From Bacteroidales bacterium (GTDB taxonomy: Bacteria; Bacteroidota; Bacteroidia; Bacteroidales; F082), in assembly GCA_024400425.1 (NCBI GenBank), contig JAKSMV010000001.1, positions 62,001 to 126,000 of the forward strand: DNA of 64,000 bases, given 5' to 3'. The notes beneath the pieces were generated by a model that saw only the letters and a program-made list of their open reading frames with translations, made no database searches and was not told the DNA's origin. The position numbers and the translations under genes were made by a program. This document shows positions 51,671 through 59,527 of this stretch, piece after piece; position 1 is the first letter of the stretch, and each line of letters starts with the position of its first letter.

Positions 51671-52195
51671 TTATTCTTTTGCGTTTTCAAGTGTGTTATT
51701 ATTTACTTCGTCAATGTTTTTCACGACATATTTATTTATTTGTTTTCTGTACGAGAAAACAAACAGCACCAATAATGCTACTAATAGAACCCATATACCA
51801 TTTTGAACCAACCATGTCCATTTTGTTGATAGTTTCATTAGACCATAACCACAAAGGGAGATAAGGAAGACAGATATAAATGCCCTATACATATTTGCAC
51901 TTTCTTGCAAAGTGGCAATAAAAGGTCTTTCTTTTCTTGCTTTATTGTAAGACTCATAATCTCTCCATTCTATCAAATGTATTTTCTTACATATCCATTC
52001 AATAGCAACGGATGAAAATCTGCTATTTACAATGCCAACTAGATAGCAAATAACAATACATGCCCACACATTATATTCTAAAATTGGATAGCCAATATAA
52101 CTGAGGATCAAACATAGCGCACTACCTGGAATAATATTGTTTAATATTTCGTAGTGCGAAATCTTTTCAAATAATTTTGTTAAAAAAGTTTCCAT
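51671..52195 (-). CDS. Four-helix membrane protein (cassette gene 3)
   Basis: The 174-residue protein has four predicted membrane helices, at about 21-38, 42-58, 104-121 and 128-148, with a basic cytoplasmic loop (ESYNKARKERPF) between the second and third and a polar C-terminal tail. No known motif is seen. It lies between two MBL-fold genes (7 nt after the first, 1 nt before the second). Its place and shape would suit a membrane effector or an anchor for the MBL proteins, but that is inference only. Confidence 0.75.
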   Translation of the reverse strand: METFLTKLFEKISHYEILNNIIPGSALCLILSYIGYPILEYNVWACIVICYLVGIVNSRFSSVAIEWICKKIHLIEWRDYESYNKARKERPFIATLQESANMYRAFISVFLISLCGYGLMKLSTKWTWLVQNGIWVLLVALLVLFVFSYRKQINKYVVKNIDEVNNNTLENAKE

Positions 52196-52202
52196 ATATT
52201 TA

Positions 52203-53276
52203 TTATTTAATAGGTGTTGCTACTGAATATCCATTATGTGTTTTTGTGTTTTTATGATGACACATGTTGCCATTAATATTTGTCGAATAAACTTTAGTGC
52301 CTATTGCATTTAACACATTTACAACAGCTTTACTTAAATAATGTCCATATTTTTCAGTTGAGATAAAAGCCACCTTCGGATGTATATAATTAATCATTTT
52401 GTTGTCTAAATTATGTTTGCTACCATGATGCGGAACCTTTAGAAAATCAACATTTCTAACAGCATAAAGTGTATTTTTGGGAATATTCTCAATTGATTCT
52501 CTACAAGCATCACCCATAAATAAGAACTTTTTTCCATCCGAAGGCTGGAATAACAATATTACACTACTTTTATTATGTGATGAAGGATCGTCCTCTGCTT
52601 CTTCTAATGTTTGGCTGAACGTTCTATTTTCTTGAATTACAACGTCTTGTTCTTGCAATTCATCCGAATCATAGCCATTCTTTTTTCTTTGTAAATCATT
52701 TCGAAAATCGGGGACCAGTGATTTGTAGTATTCTTTTGTCGGCCCAATTATTTGAAACAAACCATTCTCACAAATACTCACTTCGCCTTCTTTTGATGCA
52801 TCCGAAAACGGTTCACACATCTCCATTCTTCCACACCTCTGCAGATGTTCTATAATGTCAAATAAATTATCATGATCTTTTAAATCAAATACGGTTCTTG
52901 CTTTAACCATTTTAGTCTGGGCACTCATTGTTTGACTCCATTTGACTTCTCCATTTGGAACATGTTTTGCCGGGTCATTTATCCATATTTGGCCAATATT
53001 CATATTATCATTGCTATTATCCCTTTGCTGCTCTAACAAATACGTAATACCCCCAAAATGGTCTTTGTCACAATGAGAGCAAATTGCGACATCAATTCTT
53101 TTATCTCGTCCATAATGTGTTCTGATAAATTGTGCAATTTTAGTTCCATCCTGATAATTTCCACCGTCAATCAGAACCACATAATCATGATCCGTTTCAT
53201 CATCCCAAAAATGAATTAAAAATGCATCCGCATTTTTAACATCAAGCATGTCGATTTCATATTTATTAACTATCAT
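52203..53276 (-). CDS. ComEC-type MBL-fold hydrolase (cassette gene 2)
   Basis: A 357-residue MBL-fold protein unrelated in sequence detail to the second one. The metal motif is ICSHCDKDHFGG (HxDxDH, His68, Asp70, Asp72, His73), with LFMGDACRES for the later Asp and LKVPHHGSKHNLD for the His. It has a long middle insert (about 90-230) rich in charged residues. The ending STNINGNMCHHKNTK is unusual. It follows a 115-aa orphan by 10 nt and precedes the membrane protein by 7 nt. It is AT-rich like the rest of the cassette. Activity is inferred from the fold. Confidence 0.85.
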   Translation of the reverse strand: MIVNKYEIDMLDVKNADAFLIHFWDDETDHDYVVLIDGGNYQDGTKIAQFIRTHYGRDKRIDVAICSHCDKDHFGGITYLLEQQRDNSNDNMNIGQIWINDPAKHVPNGEVKWSQTMSAQTKMVKARTVFDLKDHDNLFDIIEHLQRCGRMEMCEPFSDASKEGEVSICENGLFQIIGPTKEYYKSLVPDFRNDLQRKKNGYDSDELQEQDVVIQENRTFSQTLEEAEDDPSSHNKSSVILLFQPSDGKKFLFMGDACRESIENIPKNTLYAVRNVDFLKVPHHGSKHNLDNKMINYIHPKVAFISTEKYGHYLSKAVVNVLNAIGTKVYSTNINGNMCHHKNTKTHNGYSVATPIK

Positions 53277-53286
53277 ACCTTAATAT

Positions 53287-53634
53287 CTATTTTATCGGTT
53301 CATAATATGCCCAAGTGTCACTCCCCTTTATCACGGATTGGATTTCCTCATCCGAAAATGGACATCCTTTTGCCGTGTCCCCAAAAATTGTTGTTCCTAA
53401 CCGAATTCTATTCACTTTGTAAAAGCCATCGGTATCCTGTGGACAAGAAGGATTGGGTTGTGAAATAGCGGTATTTGGAATACTTATTTCTTTAATCTCA
53501 ATTGAGCATTTCCCATTTTCATTAATGCATTGTTTTCCTGTAGGGAAAAGTGTTATACTTTGTCCACACATATCGGACAAGACTTTTGAAATTTGATTCA
53601 ATACAGTTGGAATTGCAAATAAAAAATTTTCCAT
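53287..53634 (-). CDS. Orphan protein (115 aa), cassette gene 1
   Basis: I do not recognise this protein. Its 115 residues start MENFLFAIPTVLNQISKVL, a probable amphipathic helix, and hold five cysteines (in MCGQS, QCINENGKC, SCPQD and GCPF) with a final WAYYEPIK. There is no signal peptide or membrane helix I trust. It is the first gene of the four-gene AT-rich cassette, 10 nt ahead of the first MBL gene, and starts 22 nt after the end of an hsdS 3' remnant. Confidence 0.65.
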   Translation of the reverse strand: MENFLFAIPTVLNQISKVLSDMCGQSITLFPTGKQCINENGKCSIEIKEISIPNTAISQPNPSCPQDTDGFYKVNRIRLGTTIFGDTAKGCPFSDEEIQSVIKGSDTWAYYEPIK

Positions 53635-53655
53635 ATCTTTAAATATTTATGATTG

Positions 53656-53780
53656 TTACTCATTACTTTTCAATAATTCTTCCATCAGCCCTTTCTTCAC
53701 GCCCTTGTATTTCTCCACCACCTTCTCCTCGGCGGCAATCTTCGAAATAGAATTTAGAGTTTGACGATAAAGATTTGTTC
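53656..53780 (-). pseudogene. Duplicated hsdS 3' end
   Basis: The minus strand encodes KIAAEEKVVEKYKGVKKGL and a stop at 53656-53658, the C-terminus of HsdS with no start. At DNA level 53679-53744 matches 54284-54349 of full hsdS at 63 of 66 bases. Upstream of this the frame continues for about 12 codons and then fails. It marks an old 3' end of hsdS next to the MBL cassette. Confidence 0.8.
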
Positions 53781-53790
53781 TGTGCTTATG

Positions 53791-54219
53791 TTAGCACCTA
53801 ACTATTTCAATTTTTTCTAAATCACTACTCGTATATCCTAATTCTTTACGTATCTCATTTATGATTTTTGTTTGATAATCCATATGTTGCTCTTTTGTGA
53901 GTGGTGTGGTAGTTGTTGATTGTACCAAACGACGGATATAATCATTGACGATGTTCGCTAAACCTTTGTCAGCAAACATCAAAATTTTTATAGTGCTGGA
54001 CTGTAGAGCACTGAAATTATCAGGATTAGAATTCTGAACCATATTTTGTAGAGTGTTGAAATATTCTTCGTAGACTTGAATTTTTATTTCATTAAGCCTA
54101 ACTTTCTTTGCATTTTTAAACTCTTGTCGTTTCCCTAAATATGAAAATACACTTGGTACTAATGCGCCAAGAAAAGCGGAACCTGCCGCTATTAATGCTG
54201 TTTGAATGCTCATATCCAT
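53791..54219 (-). CDS. Membrane-anchored orphan protein (142 aa)
   Basis: The 142 residues begin with a membrane helix (about 7-27, TALIAAGSAFLGALVPSVFS) and continue with charged helices (KNAKKVRLNEIKIQVYEEYFNTLQ). No known domain is recognised. It lies between full hsdS and the duplicated hsdS tail, so it looks like a one-gene insertion. A short palindrome AACTTTAAAAGTT at 54228-54240 sits just upstream of its start. The function is unknown. Confidence 0.65.
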   Translation of the reverse strand: MDMSIQTALIAAGSAFLGALVPSVFSYLGKRQEFKNAKKVRLNEIKIQVYEEYFNTLQNMVQNSNPDNFSALQSSTIKILMFADKGLANIVNDYIRRLVQSTTTTPLTKEQHMDYQTKIINEIRKELGYTSSDLEKIEIVRC

Positions 54220-54227
54220 AACCTAAT

Positions 54228-54240
54228 AACTTTAAAAGTT
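54228..54240. repeat. Short palindrome AACTTTAAAAGTT
   Basis: A 13-nt palindrome with a single central A lies in the 44-nt gap between hsdS and the 142-aa gene. It could be an operator or chance in AT-rich DNA. Confidence 0.3.
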
Positions 54241-54263
54241 GTATTCTAATTATTTACAAACAA

Positions 54264-55469
54264 TTATTTTCTCCCCATCATCTCTTCCATCAGCCCTTTC
54301 TTCACGCCCTTGTATTTCTCCACCACCTTTTCCTCCGCAGCAATCTTCGCATCCACACTCGACAATATCCCTGCAATGCGACGCTGCTCGGCGAGGTCGG
54401 GCTGACCATTCTTGTAAGGCAGATAGAAAGAGAATGTTTCGTACTCGTTTCCATTAATTCCAGGTTGTCCAGTGCGCATTGAATTGTTGGCAATCCAGTT
54501 TTTATATTGTTGTGTTTGCGTTTGGTATTTGAAAAAACTTGATAGCAAGATGTCCTCATCTGTTTTGACGCGGATAAGAAATCCTGCAAATACCAAAATT
54601 CCATCTTGAGGATTGTATAAATATGTTTTCCCTACACTTGCCCCAGTCCTTGCAAAAACCAAATCGCCTTCTTCCATTTTATATTTATACGCATCTGGAT
54701 CCGCTACCGAAACGACATCATTTTTGGAATAATATCCATCTTCTGTAATGTCAGTAATTCGCAAATATGTGGGAAGTTTGTTGTCGTAAGCAACTGCAGG
54801 GGCATTAATTCCATAATCAGGTTTTTGTTTCAAGCATTCCCCCAGCTTCACCTTCTTCCACCCCTCTTTGGGTTGCAGCAGGGTGGCCAGGAGGCCGCGC
54901 TTGATGTTACGGTACTTCTCTATCAGCGCCTCAGATGCCGCTATCGCCCCGTCAGCACTGCTCAATATCCCTGCAATGCGACGCTGCTCCGCGAGGTCGG
55001 GCGTGCCATCGTTATAAGGAACAGCAATTTCAATTTTCTTTAATAAACTTGGTGTAATTGCAGGATAACTTGTTCCTGTACATAAACCCAAAACTTGGGA
55101 AACAAAATCAAATGTATGAACCAAATAATAAATAAACTTGGATTCATAATTCTGATAGGGTCTCAATAATGCGTAACCAGTAGATGCAACATATTTTTTA
55201 TTTTCTCCCAAAAACAAATAATTATTTTTTTGATAGGGTCTTACTGTTTGATATAATATATCACCATTGTCAACCAAACGTTGAGCTCTACTTGGAGCTT
55301 CTTGTTTAGAAATAAATTGTTCTTTAATAAGATTACCAGATACAACACTTTCTAAATCAATATAAATAAATTGTTCGGGTATAGCCCAATTGTTATGAGG
55401 ATTCACCTCGCAGCAATCTCCCAACTTTTTAGTAACCCATTTCGTCATTGCGCTTTCATTATTGTTCAT
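54264..55469 (-). CDS. hsdS: Type I restriction specificity subunit (HsdS)
   Basis: HsdS chooses the target site for methylation and restriction. From the ATG at 55469 it is 401 residues; an ATG at 55448 is also possible. Two target-recognition domains (about 10-160 and 205-355) alternate with two conserved helical regions, which share PDLAEQRRIAGILSS and differ after it. The repeat is also clear in the DNA (near 54358-54422 and 54957-55019). The second half begins KLGECLKQKPDYGINAPAV. It overlaps the DUF1016 gene by 11 nt. The gene is intact, with a duplicated 3' end downstream. Confidence 0.93.
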   Translation of the reverse strand: MNNNESAMTKWVTKKLGDCCEVNPHNNWAIPEQFIYIDLESVVSGNLIKEQFISKQEAPSRAQRLVDNGDILYQTVRPYQKNNYLFLGENKKYVASTGYALLRPYQNYESKFIYYLVHTFDFVSQVLGLCTGTSYPAITPSLLKKIEIAVPYNDGTPDLAEQRRIAGILSSADGAIAASEALIEKYRNIKRGLLATLLQPKEGWKKVKLGECLKQKPDYGINAPAVAYDNKLPTYLRITDITEDGYYSKNDVVSVADPDAYKYKMEEGDLVFARTGASVGKTYLYNPQDGILVFAGFLIRVKTDEDILLSSFFKYQTQTQQYKNWIANNSMRTGQPGINGNEYETFSFYLPYKNGQPDLAEQRRIAGILSSVDAKIAAEEKVVEKYKGVKKGLMEEMMGRK

Positions 55470-56535
55470 TATTAGCCGATTTCTCAATATCTTCAATGCT
55501 TGGCAGCGAAGACTTGTATTTTTCCGGAATCAATTTTGAAAGTTCATATCCCGAAATGCCAATAGGCTGACTCGATGATTCAAGCGCATATTGTGCCTCA
55601 ACCTTATCCATATCTTTGCAGACCAGAATGCCGATTGTCGGTGTATCGTTTTCTCCCTTCAGCTGGTGATTGACAGCCACCACGTATGTGCCCAATTGTC
55701 CCGCATACGAAGCATCGAAAGGCGTTACCTTTACCTCAAGCACCACATAACAGTGAAGCTTAATGTTGTAAAACAACATATCCAAAAATTTCTCCTTTTC
55801 TCCCACCATCAGACGAACTTCACGACCTACAAAAGCAAATCCGCTACCCAATTCGAGCAGGAATCTTGAAATATTGTCCATCAGGGCATCTTTAAGCTCC
55901 TTCTCATCGTAACGTTCGTGCAATGTCAGAAAATCAAAATTATAGGGATCTTTGGTTATTTCTTGCGCCAATTCACCTTGTATGGCAGGTAGATTTTCTT
56001 TGAAATTGGTAATGGCCTTGCCTTGGCGTCCAAATAAATCGGCTGACAGATAATTCAAGAGAACCGCTCTCGACCAACTGTTTTCTACCGTTTTGTTGAT
56101 ATAAAACAATGCCTTGTCAGGCTGGTTTTTGCATTTGTCGATAATCAATTTATGATGCCCCCAAGGAACTTCAAACAAGGCCGCCAATTGCCCCCCAACC
56201 TGGGGAGTATTTGAAATTGCATCTTCTTCAGATTGCTCCCCAACTTGGGGAGTGGTTTCAACAAGCTGATTGTAAAGAAGATAAAAATTCTTCATATACA
56301 ACAAATTGGTAACAGAAAATGACTTTACATCTGGTAAACTTTTCTGCAAATCCGTACTGATTTGTTGCAAAATCTTGTCACCATAAACAGATTTCTCCGA
56401 CAGCACTAAAATATCTTTGCCTAAAAACCAGTAGAATTCAAGCATTTCGGTATTGACCTTTACGGCAGCTTTTACCTGACACCTACGAAATTGTGCGGCG
56501 ACTTGTGAAATCCATTCTTTATAATCTTTTTCCAT
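55459..56535 (-). CDS. DUF1016/YhcG-type PD-(D/E)xK nuclease (copy 1)
   Basis: The 358 residues have a DUF1016_N part (CQVKAAVKVNTEMLEFYWFLGKDI) and a C-terminal nuclease fold with EKFLDMLFYNIKLHCYVVLEVKVTPFDASYAGQ (quoted as LDMLFYN and LEVKV). In between, TPQVGEQ and TPQVGGQ, 15 residues apart, are encoded by two near-identical palindromic repeats, an in-frame expansion. It lies between hsdM and hsdS in the operon. The ATG at 56535 is used; the TTG at 56541 was rejected. Confidence 0.9.
   Translation of the reverse strand: MEKDYKEWISQVAAQFRRCQVKAAVKVNTEMLEFYWFLGKDILVLSEKSVYGDKILQQISTDLQKSLPDVKSFSVTNLLYMKNFYLLYNQLVETTPQVGEQSEEDAISNTPQVGGQLAALFEVPWGHHKLIIDKCKNQPDKALFYINKTVENSWSRAVLLNYLSADLFGRQGKAITNFKENLPAIQGELAQEITKDPYNFDFLTLHERYDEKELKDALMDNISRFLLELGSGFAFVGREVRLMVGEKEKFLDMLFYNIKLHCYVVLEVKVTPFDASYAGQLGTYVVAVNHQLKGENDTPTIGILVCKDMDKVEAQYALESSSQPIGISGYELSKLIPEKYKSSLPSIEDIEKSANNEQ
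56187..56252. repeat. Two in-frame palindromic repeats in the DUF1016 gene
   Basis: Each copy has ATTG followed by CYCCCCAACYTGGGGAG; they start at 56187 and 56232, exactly 45 nt (15 codons) apart. CTCCCCAACTTGGGGAG at 56236-56252 is a perfect palindrome around one C. They encode TPQVG. Confidence 0.7.
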
Positions 56536-56581
56536 GTTCAATTTTGTTTGCGAAAATCAAAACACAAAGGTACGGTTTTTC

Positions 56582-59152
56582 TTATTTTGAAACATACCCC
56601 AGTTCCTTCAGATGCGCTTCCAATTGCTCGGTGGCGCGCTGGCGTTCGGCAATCAGGGCGGTGAGCGTCACGGTGTATTTGTCGTGCAGCAACTCGACGT
56701 CCTGCTGCAACTTGCGGGCGTGGGCTTCCAGATATACCGCTATGGTGTCGTGCAGGGTGTGCAGCCAGCGGGCGGTGATGAGCCGGCGGGCGTCGTCGTC
56801 GGAGATTTGCTCGCGTGCCTTGTCGGCCAACGCCTCCTTGCTTTGCTCAATTTCGCGTAGCTTCTTGCGGCACTCTTTCAGTTCGTTTTCAAGTTCAACA
56901 TGATGTTTGATGCTGTCTTCCTTTTCAGCAATCCTTGCCTCCACTTCCGATGCTTCACGCTTGCAGTTCTGTATCTCGGTCTGCAACTGTTCGCCAACTT
57001 TGAAACGTTTCTCGAAGGCTTTCAGCAACTTGGAGACTTCTCGTTTCCTTGCTCTCAACTCTTTTATCTCGCTTTTCACCTCGGCAATGATGGCTTTTGG
57101 CATCACTTCATATTGTTCGGCATCCCACTCATCGTTGTCCATTTCGGCAATTTCGGCAAACTTGGCATCAAGTTCGTCGCGACGGCTTTCCAACCGCTGC
57201 ATGTCGGCCAGCACTTCAGGAAACTCGTTGGCGATAAGCTCATCGTCGGGAATCAACTCAGCGGTCCAGCCACTCGACTGCACGCTGCGGAAATCGCTGC
57301 GCAAGGAAGAAACGAAGTGAGCAAATGAGCCACGCACTTGGTTTGCATCAAGGACATTCAGTGGCTCCAACTGCGTCACAAATTTCTCTGTAAGGCTGTT
57401 GTTGAAATCGAACAAGCTACCTTGATGCAAGGTGTCACGGTCGTTGGAAGAGGCTGTCCAGAAATCATCGATGGCGCGGCTGTAGGCCGCCGCCACCTGC
57501 TGCTTGCCATTGCTCTCGGCTATCAACTGCTTGATGTCGCCCTTTTCAGTAACAGCATCGGCAAATTGGGCGTAACCATCGGCGGCTTGGGTAAAGAGCT
57601 GCTGCTGCAAGCCTTCGTAGCAGTCGAATTGTGCTTCCAGTTCGTCGATTTCGCTTTGCGGGATGCCGCCGTTGATGTGGGCACGCACATCTTGTGGCGT
57701 AGGTGCCTCGGAATTATCCACATAGCGACGAATATTGCAGTTGAAATCCTCGGCTTCCAGTTCCTCTTTGGTCACGAGGCGGCTGTAGCCTTCGATTTCA
57801 ATCTTGTTGTGATACACATAGCTGATTTTCTCCACATCTTCGGGACGGAGCGAGTTCTGGTTTTTGCCTTCCTTGTATTCGCGGTCGGCATTGATGAAGA
57901 AGACACCTTTCCGTTGGTTAGCACCCGCTTTGTTGATGATAAGCAGCGAGGCGGGAATGCCGGTGCCGTAGAAGAGTCCCTGCGGCAACCCTATGACACA
58001 CTCGAGGATACAAGAAGCGTTGGCATCGCTGCCCATGATGAGCCGCTGACGCATCTTTTGTTCCTCGCCACCGCGGAAGAGCACGCCGTGCGGCATCACT
58101 ACTGCCATGCGCCCATTGTTCTTCAGCACCGAGATCATGTGTTGCACAAACATGAAGTCGGCCTGTTTCTTCTTGCTCATCCAGTTCTGGAAACGCTCCT
58201 TGAATTGCATGTTGGCGGTGGTGTAGTTTTGCGAGAAGGGCGGGTTGGCCACCACGATGTCATATTGGTTGAGTGTGCCGCCCGACACCAACTTCGGATT
58301 CACTAAAGTGTCGCCTTGCTCGATGCGGGCGTTTCGGATGTTGTGGAAAATCATGTTCATCTTGCACATTTGGTAAGGGCTGTCGAACTTCTCTTGCCCG
58401 TGCAGGGTGAGTTTGGCAGCGCTGCCATAGCGGTTTTCCACATAGTTGTGCATCGTAATCAACAAACCGCCCGACCCGACCGTAGGGTCACAAATCTCGT
58501 CGGTCTCCTTGGGTTGTAAAATCTGTCCCATCAGATAGACAACTTCCGAAGGCGTATAAAACTCGCCAGCCTTTTTTCCTGCACTTTCAGCGAAGAATTT
58601 GATGAGATATTCGTAAGCTGCGCCGAGCAGGTCAGGAAACTCGAAGTTCTCGTCTTGCAATTTCGGGAAGTCGTTAAACTCCTTCAGAATGTCGCGCAAC
58701 GTTTCATCGTCCAAAATACGTTCACCTTTGGTATTCAGCTCATTAAACTTGGTTTTGCTAAGTACGCCCGAAAGCAGAGCCGCATTTGATTTCTCCACTT
58801 CGGCGAGTGCTGTGGTGATAGCATCGCCATAACTTACTTCTTCGCCTTGTTCGTTCAACGGATGAAGTACATGTTTCCATCGGGCGAGTGCGGGCACATA
58901 GCAGTTGTATTTGGCAGGCTTATCGAGTTCGCTCTCAATGTCAGCCTCATCAGCGTCGGGGTATTGCTTGCGCAAGGCATCCTTCAGCGCAATGCGGTCA
59001 ATTTCAAACTGGTCGTTGATACGCTTCAGGAAAAGCAGTGCGATGATGTAGTTCTTGTATTCGGCAGCGTCCATGCTGGTGCGCAAACGGTCGCATTGGG
59101 CTTTGAGGAAAGACTCTAATCGCGAGAGTGAGATCTTTGATTTTAAAGGCAT
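56582..59152 (-). CDS. hsdM: Type I restriction methyltransferase subunit (HsdM), long form
   Basis: HsdM methylates adenine N6 at the HsdS target site. The 856 residues hold an N-terminal helical domain, AGEFYTPSEVVYLM (near 195-208), the SAM motif CDPTVGSGGLL at 221-231 and catalytic NPPF at 303-306. After about residue 500 it has a long extension, with coiled coil from about 640 on (KREASEVEARIAEKEDS, LREIEQSKEALADKAREQ). Many HsdM proteins are about 500 residues, so this is a long form. It is the first gene of the hsd operon, with a -7 element upstream. Confidence 0.95.
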   Translation of the reverse strand: MPLKSKISLSRLESFLKAQCDRLRTSMDAAEYKNYIIALLFLKRINDQFEIDRIALKDALRKQYPDADEADIESELDKPAKYNCYVPALARWKHVLHPLNEQGEEVSYGDAITTALAEVEKSNAALLSGVLSKTKFNELNTKGERILDDETLRDILKEFNDFPKLQDENFEFPDLLGAAYEYLIKFFAESAGKKAGEFYTPSEVVYLMGQILQPKETDEICDPTVGSGGLLITMHNYVENRYGSAAKLTLHGQEKFDSPYQMCKMNMIFHNIRNARIEQGDTLVNPKLVSGGTLNQYDIVVANPPFSQNYTTANMQFKERFQNWMSKKKQADFMFVQHMISVLKNNGRMAVVMPHGVLFRGGEEQKMRQRLIMGSDANASCILECVIGLPQGLFYGTGIPASLLIINKAGANQRKGVFFINADREYKEGKNQNSLRPEDVEKISYVYHNKIEIEGYSRLVTKEELEAEDFNCNIRRYVDNSEAPTPQDVRAHINGGIPQSEIDELEAQFDCYEGLQQQLFTQAADGYAQFADAVTEKGDIKQLIAESNGKQQVAAAYSRAIDDFWTASSNDRDTLHQGSLFDFNNSLTEKFVTQLEPLNVLDANQVRGSFAHFVSSLRSDFRSVQSSGWTAELIPDDELIANEFPEVLADMQRLESRRDELDAKFAEIAEMDNDEWDAEQYEVMPKAIIAEVKSEIKELRARKREVSKLLKAFEKRFKVGEQLQTEIQNCKREASEVEARIAEKEDSIKHHVELENELKECRKKLREIEQSKEALADKAREQISDDDARRLITARWLHTLHDTIAVYLEAHARKLQQDVELLHDKYTVTLTALIAERQRATEQLEAHLKELGYVSK

Positions 59153-59527
59153 AAGTGGTCTTTTTTTCTACAAACTTTACATTCGCAAAAATAAACGTTT
59201 TTTAGTAATACCGTCCAATCTTTTTCAAATCAGTATTCGTGTTTCTCTCTTAACCAATAACCATTAACCCATAACCATTATTTCGTCTATTATTGACCAC
59301 TCACTTATAACTTGTTGATTTCCATTTGCAAATTTACGAAAAATTGTGTTCCTTGCGCGCCATCCATCTGCACATTGTTAAGTAAGTGGGCAACATCAGT
59401 TTTCATATTAATCCGCTATTTTGCCCCTTCGACAAGCTCAGCGAGCGAAACTCAGCGACCAAACTTGCAGCTCATTGAGTCTGTCGAAATGAGAAAGTTC
59501 ATTTGCAGTATGATTATGAACAGTTAT
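59153..59527. other. Intergenic region between hsdM and the GNAT operon
   Basis: This 375-nt gap holds the hsdM -7 element (59186-59193), a stretch of short AT-rich near-repeats (CCATTAACCCATAACCATT), and a REP-like inverted pair: CTTCGACAAGCTCAGCGAGC at 59428-59447 and GCTCATTGAGTCTGTCGAAATG (written here by position, 59470-59491). No gene is seen. Confidence 0.6.
59186..59193 (-). promoter_or_regulatory. Promoter -7 element for the hsd operon
   Basis: The minus strand reads TATTTTTG, 33 nt before the hsdM ATG. It is the only good match in this gap and probably drives the operon. Confidence 0.5.

Noticed and set aside
53679-55019. Possible CRISPR-like repeats in the hsdS region
   Set aside because: The repeats are parts of hsdS conserved regions, differ in spacing by hundreds of bases and lack an array structure or cas genes.
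57338-58306. 322-codon open frame antisense to hsdM
   Set aside because: Overlaps the conserved methylase core of hsdM; no independent support.
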